64,000 nt of DNA from Leucobacter sp042726155 (GCF_042726155.1 NZ_JBHXHV010000001.1:1116001-1180000); one strand, 5' to 3'. Shown: positions 8,281-16,363, counted from the stretch's first letter. Notes: a model not told the origin generated them from the letters alone. Made by a program: numbers and translations.

Positions 8281-10131
8281 ATGTGTGGAATCGTCGGATA
8301 TGTTGGCCCCAACGACACTCTTGGGGTATTGCTCAATGGCCTTCGGCGTCTCGAATACCGCGGATACGACTCCGCCGGTGTCGCGGTCATTGATACAACG
8401 GGCGCTCTCTCTGTCCGCAAGCGGTCGGGCAAGCTCGCGCGTCTGGAAGAGCTGCTCGAAGCGAGCCCGCTTGAGGCCGCCGGTACCGGTATCGGTCACA
8501 CCCGCTGGGCTACGCACGGCGGCCCTACGGACGCCAATGCGCACCCTCACCTGGGTGATGACGGCAAACTCGCCGTCATCCACAATGGCATCGTCGAGAA
8601 CTTCGCAGAGCTGCGCACTGAGGTTGAGGCCGCCGGCATCGAGTTGCTGAGTGAGACCGACACAGAGGTCGTTGCCGCACTGCTCGGGCTCGAGTACGGT
8701 CGTCAGCAGGATCTCGAAACCGCCTTCCGCGCCGTTGTCGTCCGGTTGCACGGCACCTTCACGCTGCTCGCAATGCACCGCGACGAGCCGGGCAAGGTTG
8801 TGGCCGCCCGCCACCATTCGCCGCTCGTTATCGGACTCGGCGACGGTGAGAACTTCCTCGGCTCAGACGTGGCAGCGTTCGTGTCATCAACACGACGGGC
8901 GGTCGCTGTCAACGAGAACAGCATCGCGATCATCACGCCAAATGAGGTACGCCTCACTGACTTCGCTGGTGCTCCACTCGAGTTCGATGAATTCGAGATC
9001 GAGTGGGATGCGGATGCATCGGACAAGGGCGGCTGGTCGTCCTTCATGGCCAAGGAGATCAGCGAGCAAGCTGAAGCCGTCGGAAACACGCTGCGCGGCC
9101 GGTTGTCGAGTGCTGGCGTCGAGATTCCCGAGCTCACAGCGCTCGGCGATGATCGACTGCGCGAGATCGACCGCATCATTATTGTCGCGTGCGGCACGGC
9201 GTCGTACTCGGGTCAGGTGGGCGCGTACGCCATAGAGCAGTGGGCGCGCATTCCCGTCGACGTGCAACTCAGCCATGAGTTCCGCTACCGCGACCCGGTG
9301 ATCTCGGACCGCACGCTGGTGATTTCGGTCAGCCAGTCGGGCGAGACCATGGATACGCTGATGGCCGTGAAATACGCTATCGAGCGCGGTGTGACCACCG
9401 TCTCGGTGTGCAACACCCAGAGCGCGACCATCCCTCGGGAGTCTGCCGCCGCGGTGTACACCCACGCGGGCCCCGAGGTCGCTGTGGCGTCGACCAAGGC
9501 GTTCGTCGCGCAGATTACCGCCCTGTACCTCATTGGCCTGCACCTGGGACGCGTGCGCGGCACGCTCTCGGCGGCGGACCAGGCGCAGGCGATCAATCAG
9601 TTCGAGTCGCTTCCCGCGAAGATGGCCGAGGCCATCGACTCCCGCGAACAGCTTGCGCAGCTCGCACACTGGATGGCGGACACTCGCTCGGTGCTCTTCC
9701 TGGGCCGTCACGTCGGTTTCCCGATTGCGCTCGAGGGCGCGCTCAAGCTGAAGGAGATCTCGTATATTCACGCGGAGGGCTTCGCTGCCGGTGAGCTCAA
9801 GCACGGGCCGATCGCGCTGATCGATCACGGCCAGCCGGTCTTCGTGCTGGTGCCGAGCCCGCGCACGTCGCCCGTGATGCACTCGAAGGTTGTTTCTAAC
9901 ATCCAGGAGATTCGAGCGCGCGGTGCGCGGATCATCGCCATCGTTGAAAAGGGCGACACCGCCGTGCTGCCGTACGCAGACGATGTCGTGCGATTGCCGC
10001 TCGCGGACGCGCTTTTCGAGCCGCTGCTGCAGGTTGTTCCGCTGCAGTGGTTCGCGCTCGAACTGTCGACGGCGAAGGGTCTTGACGTCGATCAGCCGCG
10101 CAATCTCGCGAAGTCGGTCACGGTCGAATAG
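8281..10131 (+). CDS. glmS: glutamine-fructose-6-phosphate aminotransferase (isomerising)
   Basis: GlmS makes glucosamine-6-phosphate from fructose-6-phosphate and glutamine, the first step toward UDP-GlcNAc. At 616 aa it starts MCGIVGYVG, with Cys2 as the N-terminal nucleophile of the glutaminase domain, which also has HTRWATHG and NGIVEN. Two SIS domains follow (ACGTASYSG, SQSGETMDT, and GRHVGFPIALEGALKLKEISYIHAE), and it ends DQPRNLAKSVTVE as in the family. No glmS ribozyme leader is possible because the start lies just after the -10 box. Confidence 0.97.
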   Translation: MCGIVGYVGPNDTLGVLLNGLRRLEYRGYDSAGVAVIDTTGALSVRKRSGKLARLEELLEASPLEAAGTGIGHTRWATHGGPTDANAHPHLGDDGKLAVIHNGIVENFAELRTEVEAAGIELLSETDTEVVAALLGLEYGRQQDLETAFRAVVVRLHGTFTLLAMHRDEPGKVVAARHHSPLVIGLGDGENFLGSDVAAFVSSTRRAVAVNENSIAIITPNEVRLTDFAGAPLEFDEFEIEWDADASDKGGWSSFMAKEISEQAEAVGNTLRGRLSSAGVEIPELTALGDDRLREIDRIIIVACGTASYSGQVGAYAIEQWARIPVDVQLSHEFRYRDPVISDRTLVISVSQSGETMDTLMAVKYAIERGVTTVSVCNTQSATIPRESAAAVYTHAGPEVAVASTKAFVAQITALYLIGLHLGRVRGTLSAADQAQAINQFESLPAKMAEAIDSREQLAQLAHWMADTRSVLFLGRHVGFPIALEGALKLKEISYIHAEGFAAGELKHGPIALIDHGQPVFVLVPSPRTSPVMHSKVVSNIQEIRARGARIIAIVEKGDTAVLPYADDVVRLPLADALFEPLLQVVPLQWFALELSTAKGLDVDQPRNLAKSVTVE

Positions 10132-10145
10132 GTCACGGTCGAATA
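10116..10145 (+). repeat. 15-bp tandem duplication containing the glmS stop codon
   Basis: GGTCACGGTCGAATA occurs twice back to back. Its reading duplicates the final VTVE-stop of glmS, so a second in-frame VTVE-stop follows the real one without altering the protein. Confidence 0.9.
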
Positions 10146-10153
10146 GGTTCGGG

Positions 10154-10179
10154 GCGTCGTGTTCACGTGAACACGACGC
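10154..10179. promoter_or_regulatory. 26-bp perfect palindrome upstream of acpS
   Basis: The arm GCGTCGTGTTCAC is followed immediately by its exact reverse complement, with no spacer. It lies 14 bp before the acpS ATG and contains a GTG that could otherwise open that frame. No T-run follows. The lack of a loop favours an operator over a terminator; this is inference. Confidence 0.7.
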
Positions 10180-10193
10180 GTGAGGAGCGGGTG

Positions 10194-10580
10194 ATGATTC
10201 TCGGAATCGGCGTCGACACGGTCGATATCGCTCGTTTCGAGCGTACGCTCGCGCGCACCCCGAAGTTGCGAGGTCGGCTATTCACTGAAGCCGAGCGAGA
10301 TCGCCCGCTGCATTCGCTCGCGGCGCGGTTCGCGGCGAAAGAAGCGCTGATCAAGGCGCTCGGCGGATCCGACGGCCTGCGCTGGCACGACATGGAGATC
10401 ACTCGAGCGGTCGACGAGGCGCCCCGGTTTGTTCTCACCGATCGTCTCACGCACGCTCTCGCCCGGGTCGGGGCGGCGTGGCCTCACGTTTCGATGACGC
10501 ACGATGGTGGCATTGCGACCGCGTTCGTCGTCGTGGAAGCACGCGCTGGAGAAACGAAAGCTACGGGGTCGACGCTGTGA
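10194..10580 (+). CDS. acpS: holo-[acyl-carrier-protein] synthase
   Basis: AcpS transfers the 4'-phosphopantetheine arm of CoA to acyl carrier protein. At 128 aa it has both signature motifs: GIGVDTVDIARFER (Mg-binding Asp8) and AARFAAKEALIKALG (Glu50). The ATG at 10194 follows a GAGGAG ribosome binding site at 10182-10187. A GTG at 10167 lies inside the palindrome and is less likely. The 3' end overlaps tsaE by GTGA. In many actinobacteria nnrD and alr follow acpS; here they do not. Confidence 0.93.
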   Translation: MILGIGVDTVDIARFERTLARTPKLRGRLFTEAERDRPLHSLAARFAAKEALIKALGGSDGLRWHDMEITRAVDEAPRFVLTDRLTHALARVGAAWPHVSMTHDGGIATAFVVVEARAGETKATGSTL

Positions 10581-11113
10581 CCGACGAACTTGGCGTCGTG
10601 GAGGCGCACGAGGCGTCCGATCCTGAAGCCATGCACGAGCTCGGTGTGATGCTCGGGCGGGTGCTTCGTGCGGGCGACCTCGTGATCTTGACCGGGCCGC
10701 TGGGCGCGGGTAAGACGACGCTGACACGTGGCATCGGTGAGGGGCTCGGCGTGCGCGGCCCCGTTCAGAGCCCGACGTTCGTGCTCGCCCGCACTCATCC
10801 GTCGCTGGTCGGTGGTGCGCCCCTCGTGCATGTGGACGCGTATCGGCTCTCGGGGCCAGACGAACTCGACGACCTCGATCTCGACTTCGACGGATCAGTG
10901 GTCGTTGCAGAGTGGGGCGCCGGCATTGTCGACACTCGCGCTGATTGGTTGGAGCTCGTCATTGAGCGCCCGAATGGAACCGAGGGGAGCGGCGACGAAG
11001 CCGACCAGCCGGACGGCACCGACAGTGTCGACTGGTCAGAGGCCTTCGTTGAACCCCGACACATCACTATTACCGGATACGGGCCCCGCTGGGCCGGGGG
11101 AGTACTGCGATGA
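10577..11113 (+). CDS. tsaE: tRNA threonylcarbamoyladenosine biosynthesis ATPase TsaE
   Basis: TsaE is the ATPase partner of TsaB-TsaD in t6A37 tRNA modification. The GTG at 10577 overlaps the acpS stop and gives 178 aa. The Walker A GPLGAGKTT is at about 40-48, followed by the TsaE signature SPTFVLARTH and HVDAYRL, then DDLDLD and VVVAEWG. A low-complexity acidic insert (EGSGDEADQPDGTDSVDWSEAF) lies near the C-terminus. The stop overlaps tsaB by ATGA, giving translational coupling along the run. Confidence 0.93.
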   Translation: MTDELGVVEAHEASDPEAMHELGVMLGRVLRAGDLVILTGPLGAGKTTLTRGIGEGLGVRGPVQSPTFVLARTHPSLVGGAPLVHVDAYRLSGPDELDDLDLDFDGSVVVAEWGAGIVDTRADWLELVIERPNGTEGSGDEADQPDGTDSVDWSEAFVEPRHITITGYGPRWAGGVLR

Positions 11114-11754
11114 TCGTCACCGCGCCAGAACTCGGGGGGCACGTGCTGCTCGCCATCGACACGGCGATCGGAACCACCGTCGCGCTGGGCGTCGACGGCG
11201 AAGTGCACGTGGTTGCAAGCGATGACCCCAGGGGACACGCCGAGGCAATCGGTAGCCTGCTCGATGAGGTGTTTCGGGTATCTGGGGCGGCACCCGCGAG
11301 GGTGACCGGAGTTGTCGCGGGCATCGGCCCGGGCCCGTTCACCGGTCTCAGGGTCGGTATCGCTGCGGCGCACGCGTTCGCCGTTGGCCGCGGCGTGCCG
11401 TTGCTTCCGGTGCAGGGGCACGAGGCTGTCGCTCTCAATGTGCTTGAGCATGGTGCAGCAGCGAGCGTGCGAGTGGTGCAAGACGCGCGAAGACGTGAGC
11501 TGTTCGTAACTGAATTCAGGGGTCTCGATTGGGCCGGAATTCCCGAGCGGGCGGCTGGGCCGGGTCTGGTGACTCGAGCCGACTACGTCGAGTTGCCAGG
11601 CGATGTGTGGCCCGAGCGCATCCCCGCCGCATCACTCGTGCGGCTTGCAGCGCGACGACTCGCATCGGGCCGAGACTTCGACGACGATCGAGCGCTGTAC
11701 CTGAGGGCCCCAGACGTTGCCCAGCCCTCGGCTCCGAAACGGGTGTCGACGTGA
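11110..11754 (+). CDS. tsaB: tRNA threonylcarbamoyladenosine biosynthesis protein TsaB
   Basis: TsaB is the non-catalytic ASKHA-fold partner that dimerises with TsaD. At 214 aa it has LLAIDTAIGTTVALG, GIGPGPFTGLRVGIAAAHAFA and LPVQGHEAVA, which identify TsaB (YeaZ). It overlaps tsaE by 4 nt upstream and the acetyltransferase gene by 4 nt (GTGA) downstream, so all four products are likely made in step. Confidence 0.93.
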   Translation: MIVTAPELGGHVLLAIDTAIGTTVALGVDGEVHVVASDDPRGHAEAIGSLLDEVFRVSGAAPARVTGVVAGIGPGPFTGLRVGIAAAHAFAVGRGVPLLPVQGHEAVALNVLEHGAAASVRVVQDARRRELFVTEFRGLDWAGIPERAAGPGLVTRADYVELPGDVWPERIPAASLVRLAARRLASGRDFDDDRALYLRAPDVAQPSAPKRVST

Positions 11755-12254
11755 CCGAATCTGTGCCCGCGCTCGATCTGCGAGTCGCGACGCTCGCCGA
11801 CCTCGAAGCCGTCTGGGAGATAGAGACCTCCGTGTTTGGGGCTGACGCGTGGAGCCGCGAGATGATGCGCGAAGAGCTCGCGGCGGATCACCGGACGTAT
11901 CTCGTACTCATCGCGAACGGTGGTGAGATCGTCGGCTACGGTGGCCTGCTTGCCGTCGGCACCGAGGCAGACATTCAGACGATCGCGGTTGATCCGAGTT
12001 TTCGGGGGACCGGCCAGGGTCGGCGCCTCATGACCGCACTGATTGATGACGCAATGGAGCGCGGGGTGCGCGAGGTGTTTCTCGAAGTGCGCGCGGACAA
12101 TCCCGTTGCGCAACGGCTCTACGCGTCACTCGGCTTCGCCGACATCGGCGTGCGACCGCGTTATTACCAGCCCGACAACGTCGATGCCGTCATCATGCGC
12201 CTCGATACACGATCCCGCGCTGCGCTCGCGCCAGGAACCGAGGGAGAGAGATGA
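11751..12254 (+). CDS. rimI: ribosomal-protein-alanine N-acetyltransferase (RimI-type GNAT)
   Basis: This is a GNAT-fold protein acetyltransferase of 167 aa, predicted to acetylate N-termini such as that of ribosomal protein S18. The acetyl-CoA loop is RGTGQGRRLM, followed by FLEVRADNPVAQRLYASLGF and a C-terminal RPRYYQPDNVDAVIMRL, all typical of RimI. I chose the GTG at 11751 because it overlaps the tsaB stop; the frame is open upstream but that part lies over tsaB. The tsaB-rimI-tsaD order is widely conserved. Confidence 0.9.
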   Translation: MTESVPALDLRVATLADLEAVWEIETSVFGADAWSREMMREELAADHRTYLVLIANGGEIVGYGGLLAVGTEADIQTIAVDPSFRGTGQGRRLMTALIDDAMERGVREVFLEVRADNPVAQRLYASLGFADIGVRPRYYQPDNVDAVIMRLDTRSRAALAPGTEGER

Positions 12255-13333
12255 CCATCACCGAACCGCTCGTGCTCGGTATCGAAACGAGCTGTGATGA
12301 GACCGGCGTCGGCATCGTGCGCGGTCGCACACTGCTCGCGAACGCGATTGCCTCGTCGATGGACGAGCACGCGCGCTACGGCGGCGTCGTGCCCGAGGTA
12401 GCGGCCCGCGCCCACCTCGAAGCGATGACCCCGACAATTCAGCGGGCACTCGCCGACGCGGGTGTTGCGCTTGACGAACTCGACGCGATTGCTGTGACCT
12501 CAGGTCCCGGCTTGGCCGGCGCGCTCATGGTCGGCGTCGCAGCGGCCAAAGCTCTGGCTATCGCGCTCGGCAAACCCCTCTACGCGGTGAACCACCTCGT
12601 CGGGCACGTGGGCGCCGACCTGTTGCGCGGCGAGGGTCTGAGGGGTGCAGTCGGCGAGCCGGGGGAGCTTGAACTGCCCACGGTCGCACTTCTCGTCTCC
12701 GGGGGACACACGTCGCTGCTTCTCGTGCGCGATCTAGTCGACGACGTCGAACTGCTCGGCGAGACGATCGATGACGCTGCGGGGGAGGCATTCGACAAGG
12801 TGGCGCGCGTGCTAAGCCTGCCCTACCCCGGTGGCCCGCAGATCGATCGGGTTGCGGCTGACGGCAACCCGAACGCGATACGTTTTCCGCGCGGTCTCAC
12901 ACTGCCGAAAGACCTGGAGCGGCACCGCTATGACTTCTCGTTCTCAGGTCTCAAGACCTCGGTCGCCCGATGGGTTGAGAAGTGTGTCGCCGCCGGCGAC
13001 GAGGTGCCGGTCGCGGATGTCGCCGCCAGCTTCAGGGAGGCTGTCGCAGATGTGCTTCTTACAAAAGCCATCGCAGCCTGCCGCGATTTAGGCGTGCCTC
13101 GTCTTCTGCTGGGCGGCGGCGTCGTGGCAAACGCGCGCGTGCGAGAACTTGCGGCGGAGCGGGCTGAAGCGGCAGGCGTTGAGCTGCGAGTGCCGCCACT
13201 GTCGCTGTGCACAGACAACGGTGCCATGATCGCTTCGCTTGGTGCGCAGCTGGTCGCGGCGGGCCACGCGCCGTCCGGACTGGGCTTCGGCGCAGATTCC
13301 ACCTTGCCCGTGCAGCAGGTGCACATGCGCTAA
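12251..13333 (+). CDS. tsaD: tRNA N6-adenosine threonylcarbamoyltransferase
   Basis: TsaD transfers the threonylcarbamoyl group from TC-AMP to A37 of ANN-decoding tRNAs. At 360 aa it begins VLGIETSCDETGVGIV. The metal-binding HxxxH is in NHLVGHVGA, followed by VSGGHTSLLLV, DKVARVL-LPYPGGP, SFSGLKT and LLGGGVVANARVRELA. It overlaps rimI by ATGA and ends the acpS-tsaE-tsaB-rimI-tsaD run. Confidence 0.96.
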   Translation: MTITEPLVLGIETSCDETGVGIVRGRTLLANAIASSMDEHARYGGVVPEVAARAHLEAMTPTIQRALADAGVALDELDAIAVTSGPGLAGALMVGVAAAKALAIALGKPLYAVNHLVGHVGADLLRGEGLRGAVGEPGELELPTVALLVSGGHTSLLLVRDLVDDVELLGETIDDAAGEAFDKVARVLSLPYPGGPQIDRVAADGNPNAIRFPRGLTLPKDLERHRYDFSFSGLKTSVARWVEKCVAAGDEVPVADVAASFREAVADVLLTKAIAACRDLGVPRLLLGGGVVANARVRELAAERAEAAGVELRVPPLSLCTDNGAMIASLGAQLVAAGHAPSGLGFGADSTLPVQQVHMR

Positions 13334-13461
13334 ATCCATGGCGCAGCCAAGTCAAGGGCTCACCACGCGCGAGCGAAATATAGGCAAACAGCGAACCTGA
13401 ACGTTATCTTTGAAGAGCGAATTGGGGAAACGCCTTATTTATCACCAACCGAAGGAGACTC

Positions 13462-13914
13462 ATGTCTGACAACCTGCCCGGAAACGAGCACGAATCGAAC
13501 CCGGTGCCGCCCGCACCGTCCGCTCCTGCCGCGCCATCGGCGCCCTCGTACAGCTCTGCCCCAACGCCGCCCGCTTACGGTGGCGCGCCGACGCAGGCGA
13601 AGGGTCTCGCCCTCACCGCTCTGATCCTCGGCATCTTGAGCCTGATCTTCAGCTGGGTTCCGATCGCCGGTGCCGTCGGCGGCATCATCGCGCTGATCCT
13701 CGGCATCCTCGCGCTGCGCAAGGGACAGTCGAAGGGGTTGTCGCTCACCGGTATCATCACCGGTGCTATCGCGTTCGTCATCGGCGTGATCGTCACCATC
13801 TTCTTCTTTGTTGCTCTGAGCGTTGGCCTCAGCGCCGTCGATCAGTGTGCCAATGGCGCTGACACCGCCGAGATTGCCGGCCAGACGGTCTCGTGCTCGA
13901 GCGTTAACTACTAA
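13462..13914 (+). CDS. DUF4190 membrane protein
   Basis: This small protein of 150 aa has a Pro/Ala/Ser-rich cytoplasmic N-terminus (about 1-45), two hydrophobic segments with the DUF4190 pattern (LTALILGILSLIFSWVPIAGAVGGIIALILGILAL, KGLSLTGIITG) and a short tail with two cysteines. The family has no established function. GAAGGAG precedes the ATG. A second DUF4190 protein is encoded on the other strand at 15.3-15.8 kb. The 128 bp before it hold no other gene. Confidence 0.85.
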   Translation: MSDNLPGNEHESNPVPPAPSAPAAPSAPSYSSAPTPPAYGGAPTQAKGLALTALILGILSLIFSWVPIAGAVGGIIALILGILALRKGQSKGLSLTGIITGAIAFVIGVIVTIFFFVALSVGLSAVDQCANGADTAEIAGQTVSCSSVNY

Positions 13915-14012
13915 CCAGCGCTCACTCGTGAACGCTGGCTCGTGATCCGTCGTTCCTGATCACGAGCACCCAGATGGCGGGCTGGAAACCTTGGTTTCTG
14001 GCCCGCCATCTG
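13915..14012 (+). terminator. three consecutive hairpins ending in a strong terminator
   Basis: Three stems lie in series: CCAGCG/CGCTGG (13915-13938), CTCGTGATC/GATCACGAG (13939-13966) and a 12-bp CAGATGGCGGGC stem (13971-13982 with 14001-14012) followed by TTTG. They lie between the DUF4190 gene and the convergent methyltransferase gene and probably stop transcription in both directions. Confidence 0.8.
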
Positions 14013-14025
14013 TTTGTCCGAAGCT

Positions 14026-15306
14026 TTAGCAGCGCTCCATAAGGAGCACGATGTGCCTGCCACTCGCGTCGCGGGTCAGCACGATGGTGGCACTCTCTGG
14101 GCCGCTGAGCTTCAGCCGCTTGCGCAGCATTGCGGGGTCAACGTCAGTGCCGCGTTTTTTGATCTCGAGGGTGCCGATGCCGCGCGCCGAAAGCGCCCGG
14201 CGCAGCTCCTTTTCTTTCGCCGGAAGTTGCTCGAGTACGCGGAACGACTGTGCAAACGGCGACTCGACGTGCGTGTCTCCGGTGAGATAGGCAATCCCGT
14301 CGCTGAGCATTCCGGCGCCAAGCTCGATCGCGAGTGCACCGATCAAGCGAGCGCGGATCACCGCACCGTCTGGTTCGTAGAGGTAATCTCCGAGCGTACG
14401 AACATCCACATCCGGAGCGTCGGCCGCAGCGGTCATCTCGTGCGTGTGCCCAGCACGGTGCACGAGCGCTGCTCGCGCGACGCCTGGGCGCGCGAGGGAC
14501 CCGAACCACAGTGCCGTTTCGACAACGTGTCCGTCGACGGACACCCACTGGGCTTCGGCGTGATCCGGAATGAGCGAACGGTCAAGACCCGGCCCGAGCT
14601 TGACGCCCGTTGGTAGCCGCTCAGCGACGTCGAAAGCGAAGGTGAGCGAGGGTGAGTAATCGTCGGGGGAAGCGATTCGGCGAGTATCGCGGTGCCCGGC
14701 GGTACGCCGGGCTGGGTCGAGAAATGCGCCGTCTACGTCGTCCAGTCGCACCGAAGTCGCATCGGCCGCACACACCGACGGTGCTGCGACTTCGAGCCGA
14801 GCCGCGACGGTTGCGAGGTTGTGCTGTGCCACACGCGCGGTGAACGGGTCGAGTTCGACTGGTGACGGCGTCACGCCGTGTTCAAGAAGTGCGATGGACT
14901 CTGTGCCGATGCCGCAGCCGAGGTCGGTGACTCGCTTGCACCCGGCGACTGCGAAGCGGGCGGCATGACCCCGGGCGACCGCGATCCTTGTCGCCTGTTC
15001 CAGCGCTGCTTGGGTGAACAGCAGTTCGTTGGCGAGGCCGCCGAACTTTGAAACAGCTTTCTCGCGGAGCTTCGCCTGTGTCAGCAGTGCCGCGACCTCC
15101 TCGGGAGCGCGACCAGCGGCGCGTAATCGCCGGTTCTCTGCGTCGACGGAAGTGCCGCCAGCGAGATTCGCGCTCACCTCGGTCAGGGAAGCGAGCCCTT
15201 CCGGACTCAGCAGCCAGTCCCAGCCGGGCGGCGGACCCGTAGAAACGGCAGACGGCTCCGGAACTGTGTTCCGGAGCCGCGCCGATGCGCTCAGCGCATC
15301 ACTCAT
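14026..15306 (-). CDS. class I SAM-dependent methyltransferase with THUMP-like domain
   Basis: This 426-aa protein has an N-terminal helical region, a Rossmann methyltransferase core (VTDLGCGIGTESIAL for SAM; ELDPFTARVAQHN; DPARR) and a C-terminal THUMP-like part ending KLKLSG-ESATIVLTRDASGRHIVLLMERC. The architecture matches actinobacterial proteins annotated THUMP-like, presumably RNA methyltransferases; the target base is unknown. It starts 2 nt after the stop of the upstream DUF4190 gene on the same strand, so the two are co-transcribed. Confidence 0.85.
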   Translation of the reverse strand: MSDALSASARLRNTVPEPSAVSTGPPPGWDWLLSPEGLASLTEVSANLAGGTSVDAENRRLRAAGRAPEEVAALLTQAKLREKAVSKFGGLANELLFTQAALEQATRIAVARGHAARFAVAGCKRVTDLGCGIGTESIALLEHGVTPSPVELDPFTARVAQHNLATVAARLEVAAPSVCAADATSVRLDDVDGAFLDPARRTAGHRDTRRIASPDDYSPSLTFAFDVAERLPTGVKLGPGLDRSLIPDHAEAQWVSVDGHVVETALWFGSLARPGVARAALVHRAGHTHEMTAAADAPDVDVRTLGDYLYEPDGAVIRARLIGALAIELGAGMLSDGIAYLTGDTHVESPFAQSFRVLEQLPAKEKELRRALSARGIGTLEIKKRGTDVDPAMLRKRLKLSGPESATIVLTRDASGRHIVLLMERC

Positions 15307-15308
15307 TT

Positions 15309-15815
15309 TCAGTACGAGGAGTACGAATCGAGCCCCGACATTGCGCTGCCGAGACCGGCAAATACCGTGATGAGGAGCCCAATGTAGAAGATGAAGAAGA
15401 GCAGCACGAAGACGAAGTAGGCGTAGCTAATGATCAGACCCGTCAGCGCGATACCGCGGCCGGCGTCGCCGGTGCGCTTGATCTGGCTGAGCCCCATGTG
15501 GCCGAACACGATGCCAGCGATGGGGCTGAGGAAGGCGAGGATGATTGCGAGGAACGCGAACGTGTTCGTCTTGTCAAGCGTGGTGCCAGTGGGAACGGCA
15601 GCGTACTGAGCTTCGTACGCGGGCTGCGCGGGCTGAGCTGGGTAGCTCGTCGGCTGCTGTGTGGTCGGCTGGGCCTGCTGGCCGTAAGGCTGGCTCGGCT
15701 GGCCGTAGGGCTGACCCTGGGGCTGCGCCTGGCCGAGTTGCTGAGTCTGATTCTGGGACTGGCTCAAATCAGGGAGGGGAGTGGTGGGCTGCTCGGGAAA
15801 CTGCGGTGTTGACAT
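15309..15815 (-). CDS. DUF4190 membrane protein with Gln/Pro-rich N-terminus
   Basis: The product is 168 aa from ATG 15815 (MSTPQFPEQP). Residues 1-75 are Gln/Pro/Tyr-rich with GQPYGQPSQPYGQQ-type repeats. Two membrane segments follow with the DUF4190 pattern (FAFLAIILAFLSPIAGIVFGHMGLSQIKRTGDAGRGIALTG compressed into one domain). The frame stays open upstream into the groES promoter, but that part shows no coding similarity. It shares architecture with the gene at 13.5 kb, and its function is unknown. It is divergent from groES. Confidence 0.85.
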   Translation of the reverse strand: MSTPQFPEQPTTPLPDLSQSQNQTQQLGQAQPQGQPYGQPSQPYGQQAQPTTQQPTSYPAQPAQPAYEAQYAAVPTGTTLDKTNTFAFLAIILAFLSPIAGIVFGHMGLSQIKRTGDAGRGIALTGLIISYAYFVFVLLFFIFYIGLLITVFAGLGSAMSGLDSYSSY

Positions 15816-15943
15816 GGCTTCTCCATCGGTAGGCGTCGAATTGCATGGTGCACGCGACGGGCCTGTCGGTGGAGCCATCGCAGGGCGTATACCCATTCTA
15901 GGCACCCGGTTTCGTTCGCTGTCGGCGATCCCGGCCCGACACG

Positions 15944-15970
15944 TTGGCACTCCCCTTGCACGAGTGCCAA
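15944..15970 (+). promoter_or_regulatory. CIRCE operator (HrcA binding site)
   Basis: TTGGCACTC, a 9-nt spacer, then GAGTGCCAA is a perfect inverted repeat differing from the classic CIRCE (TTAGCACTC-N9-GAGTGCTAA) by one symmetrical pair. It overlaps the -35 region of the groES promoter, so HrcA should repress groES until heat shock. Confidence 0.93.
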
Positions 15971-15985
15971 CGAGAGCCATAGACT
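15956..15985 (+). promoter_or_regulatory. groES promoter
   Basis: TTGCAC (15956-15961) and TAGACT (15980-15985) are 18 bp apart. The -35 element lies within CIRCE. The predicted 5' leader is about 58 nt. Confidence 0.65.
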
Positions 15986-16050
15986 CTGTAGGTAGACGCG
16001 CTCGCATGGGCGGGCGTGTAACCACTTCAGACATTGGAAAGAGGTCAACC

Positions 16051-16347
16051 GTGTCGGTCGCCATTAAGCCGCTCGAGGATCGTATCGTTATCAAGCAGGT
16101 CGAGGCAGAGCAGACCACCGCTTCCGGTCTTGTGATTCCCGATAGCGCCAAGGAAAAGCCCCAGGAGGGCGAGGTTGTTGCAGTGGGCCCCGGCCGAGTC
16201 TCTGACTCGGGCACCCGTATCCCGCTCGACGTTTCCGTCGGCGACATCGTGATCTACTCGAAGTTCGGTGGCACCGAGGTGAAGGTCGGCGGCGACGACT
16301 ACCTCGTGCTTTCGGCTCGCGACATTCTCGCGGTCGTCACCCGCTAA
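16051..16347 (+). CDS. groES: co-chaperonin GroES
   Basis: GroES is the 10-kDa lid of the GroEL folding chamber. At 98 aa it begins SVAIKPLEDRIVIKQ and contains TASGLVIPDSAKEKPQEGEVVAVGPG (the mobile-loop region) and KFGGTEVKVGGDDYLVL. Translation starts at GTG 16051 after GAAAGAGG. It is controlled by the CIRCE element upstream and ended by a strong terminator. No groEL follows, so the chaperonin subunit must be encoded elsewhere. Confidence 0.97.
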   Translation: MSVAIKPLEDRIVIKQVEAEQTTASGLVIPDSAKEKPQEGEVVAVGPGRVSDSGTRIPLDVSVGDIVIYSKFGGTEVKVGGDDYLVLSARDILAVVTR

Positions 16348-16363
16348 CAGCGGAGCGTTTCTC

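Noticed and set aside
8274..8281. Possible glmS ribozyme or riboswitch before glmS
   Set aside because: Only 7 nt separate the -10 box from the ATG, leaving no room for a structured leader.
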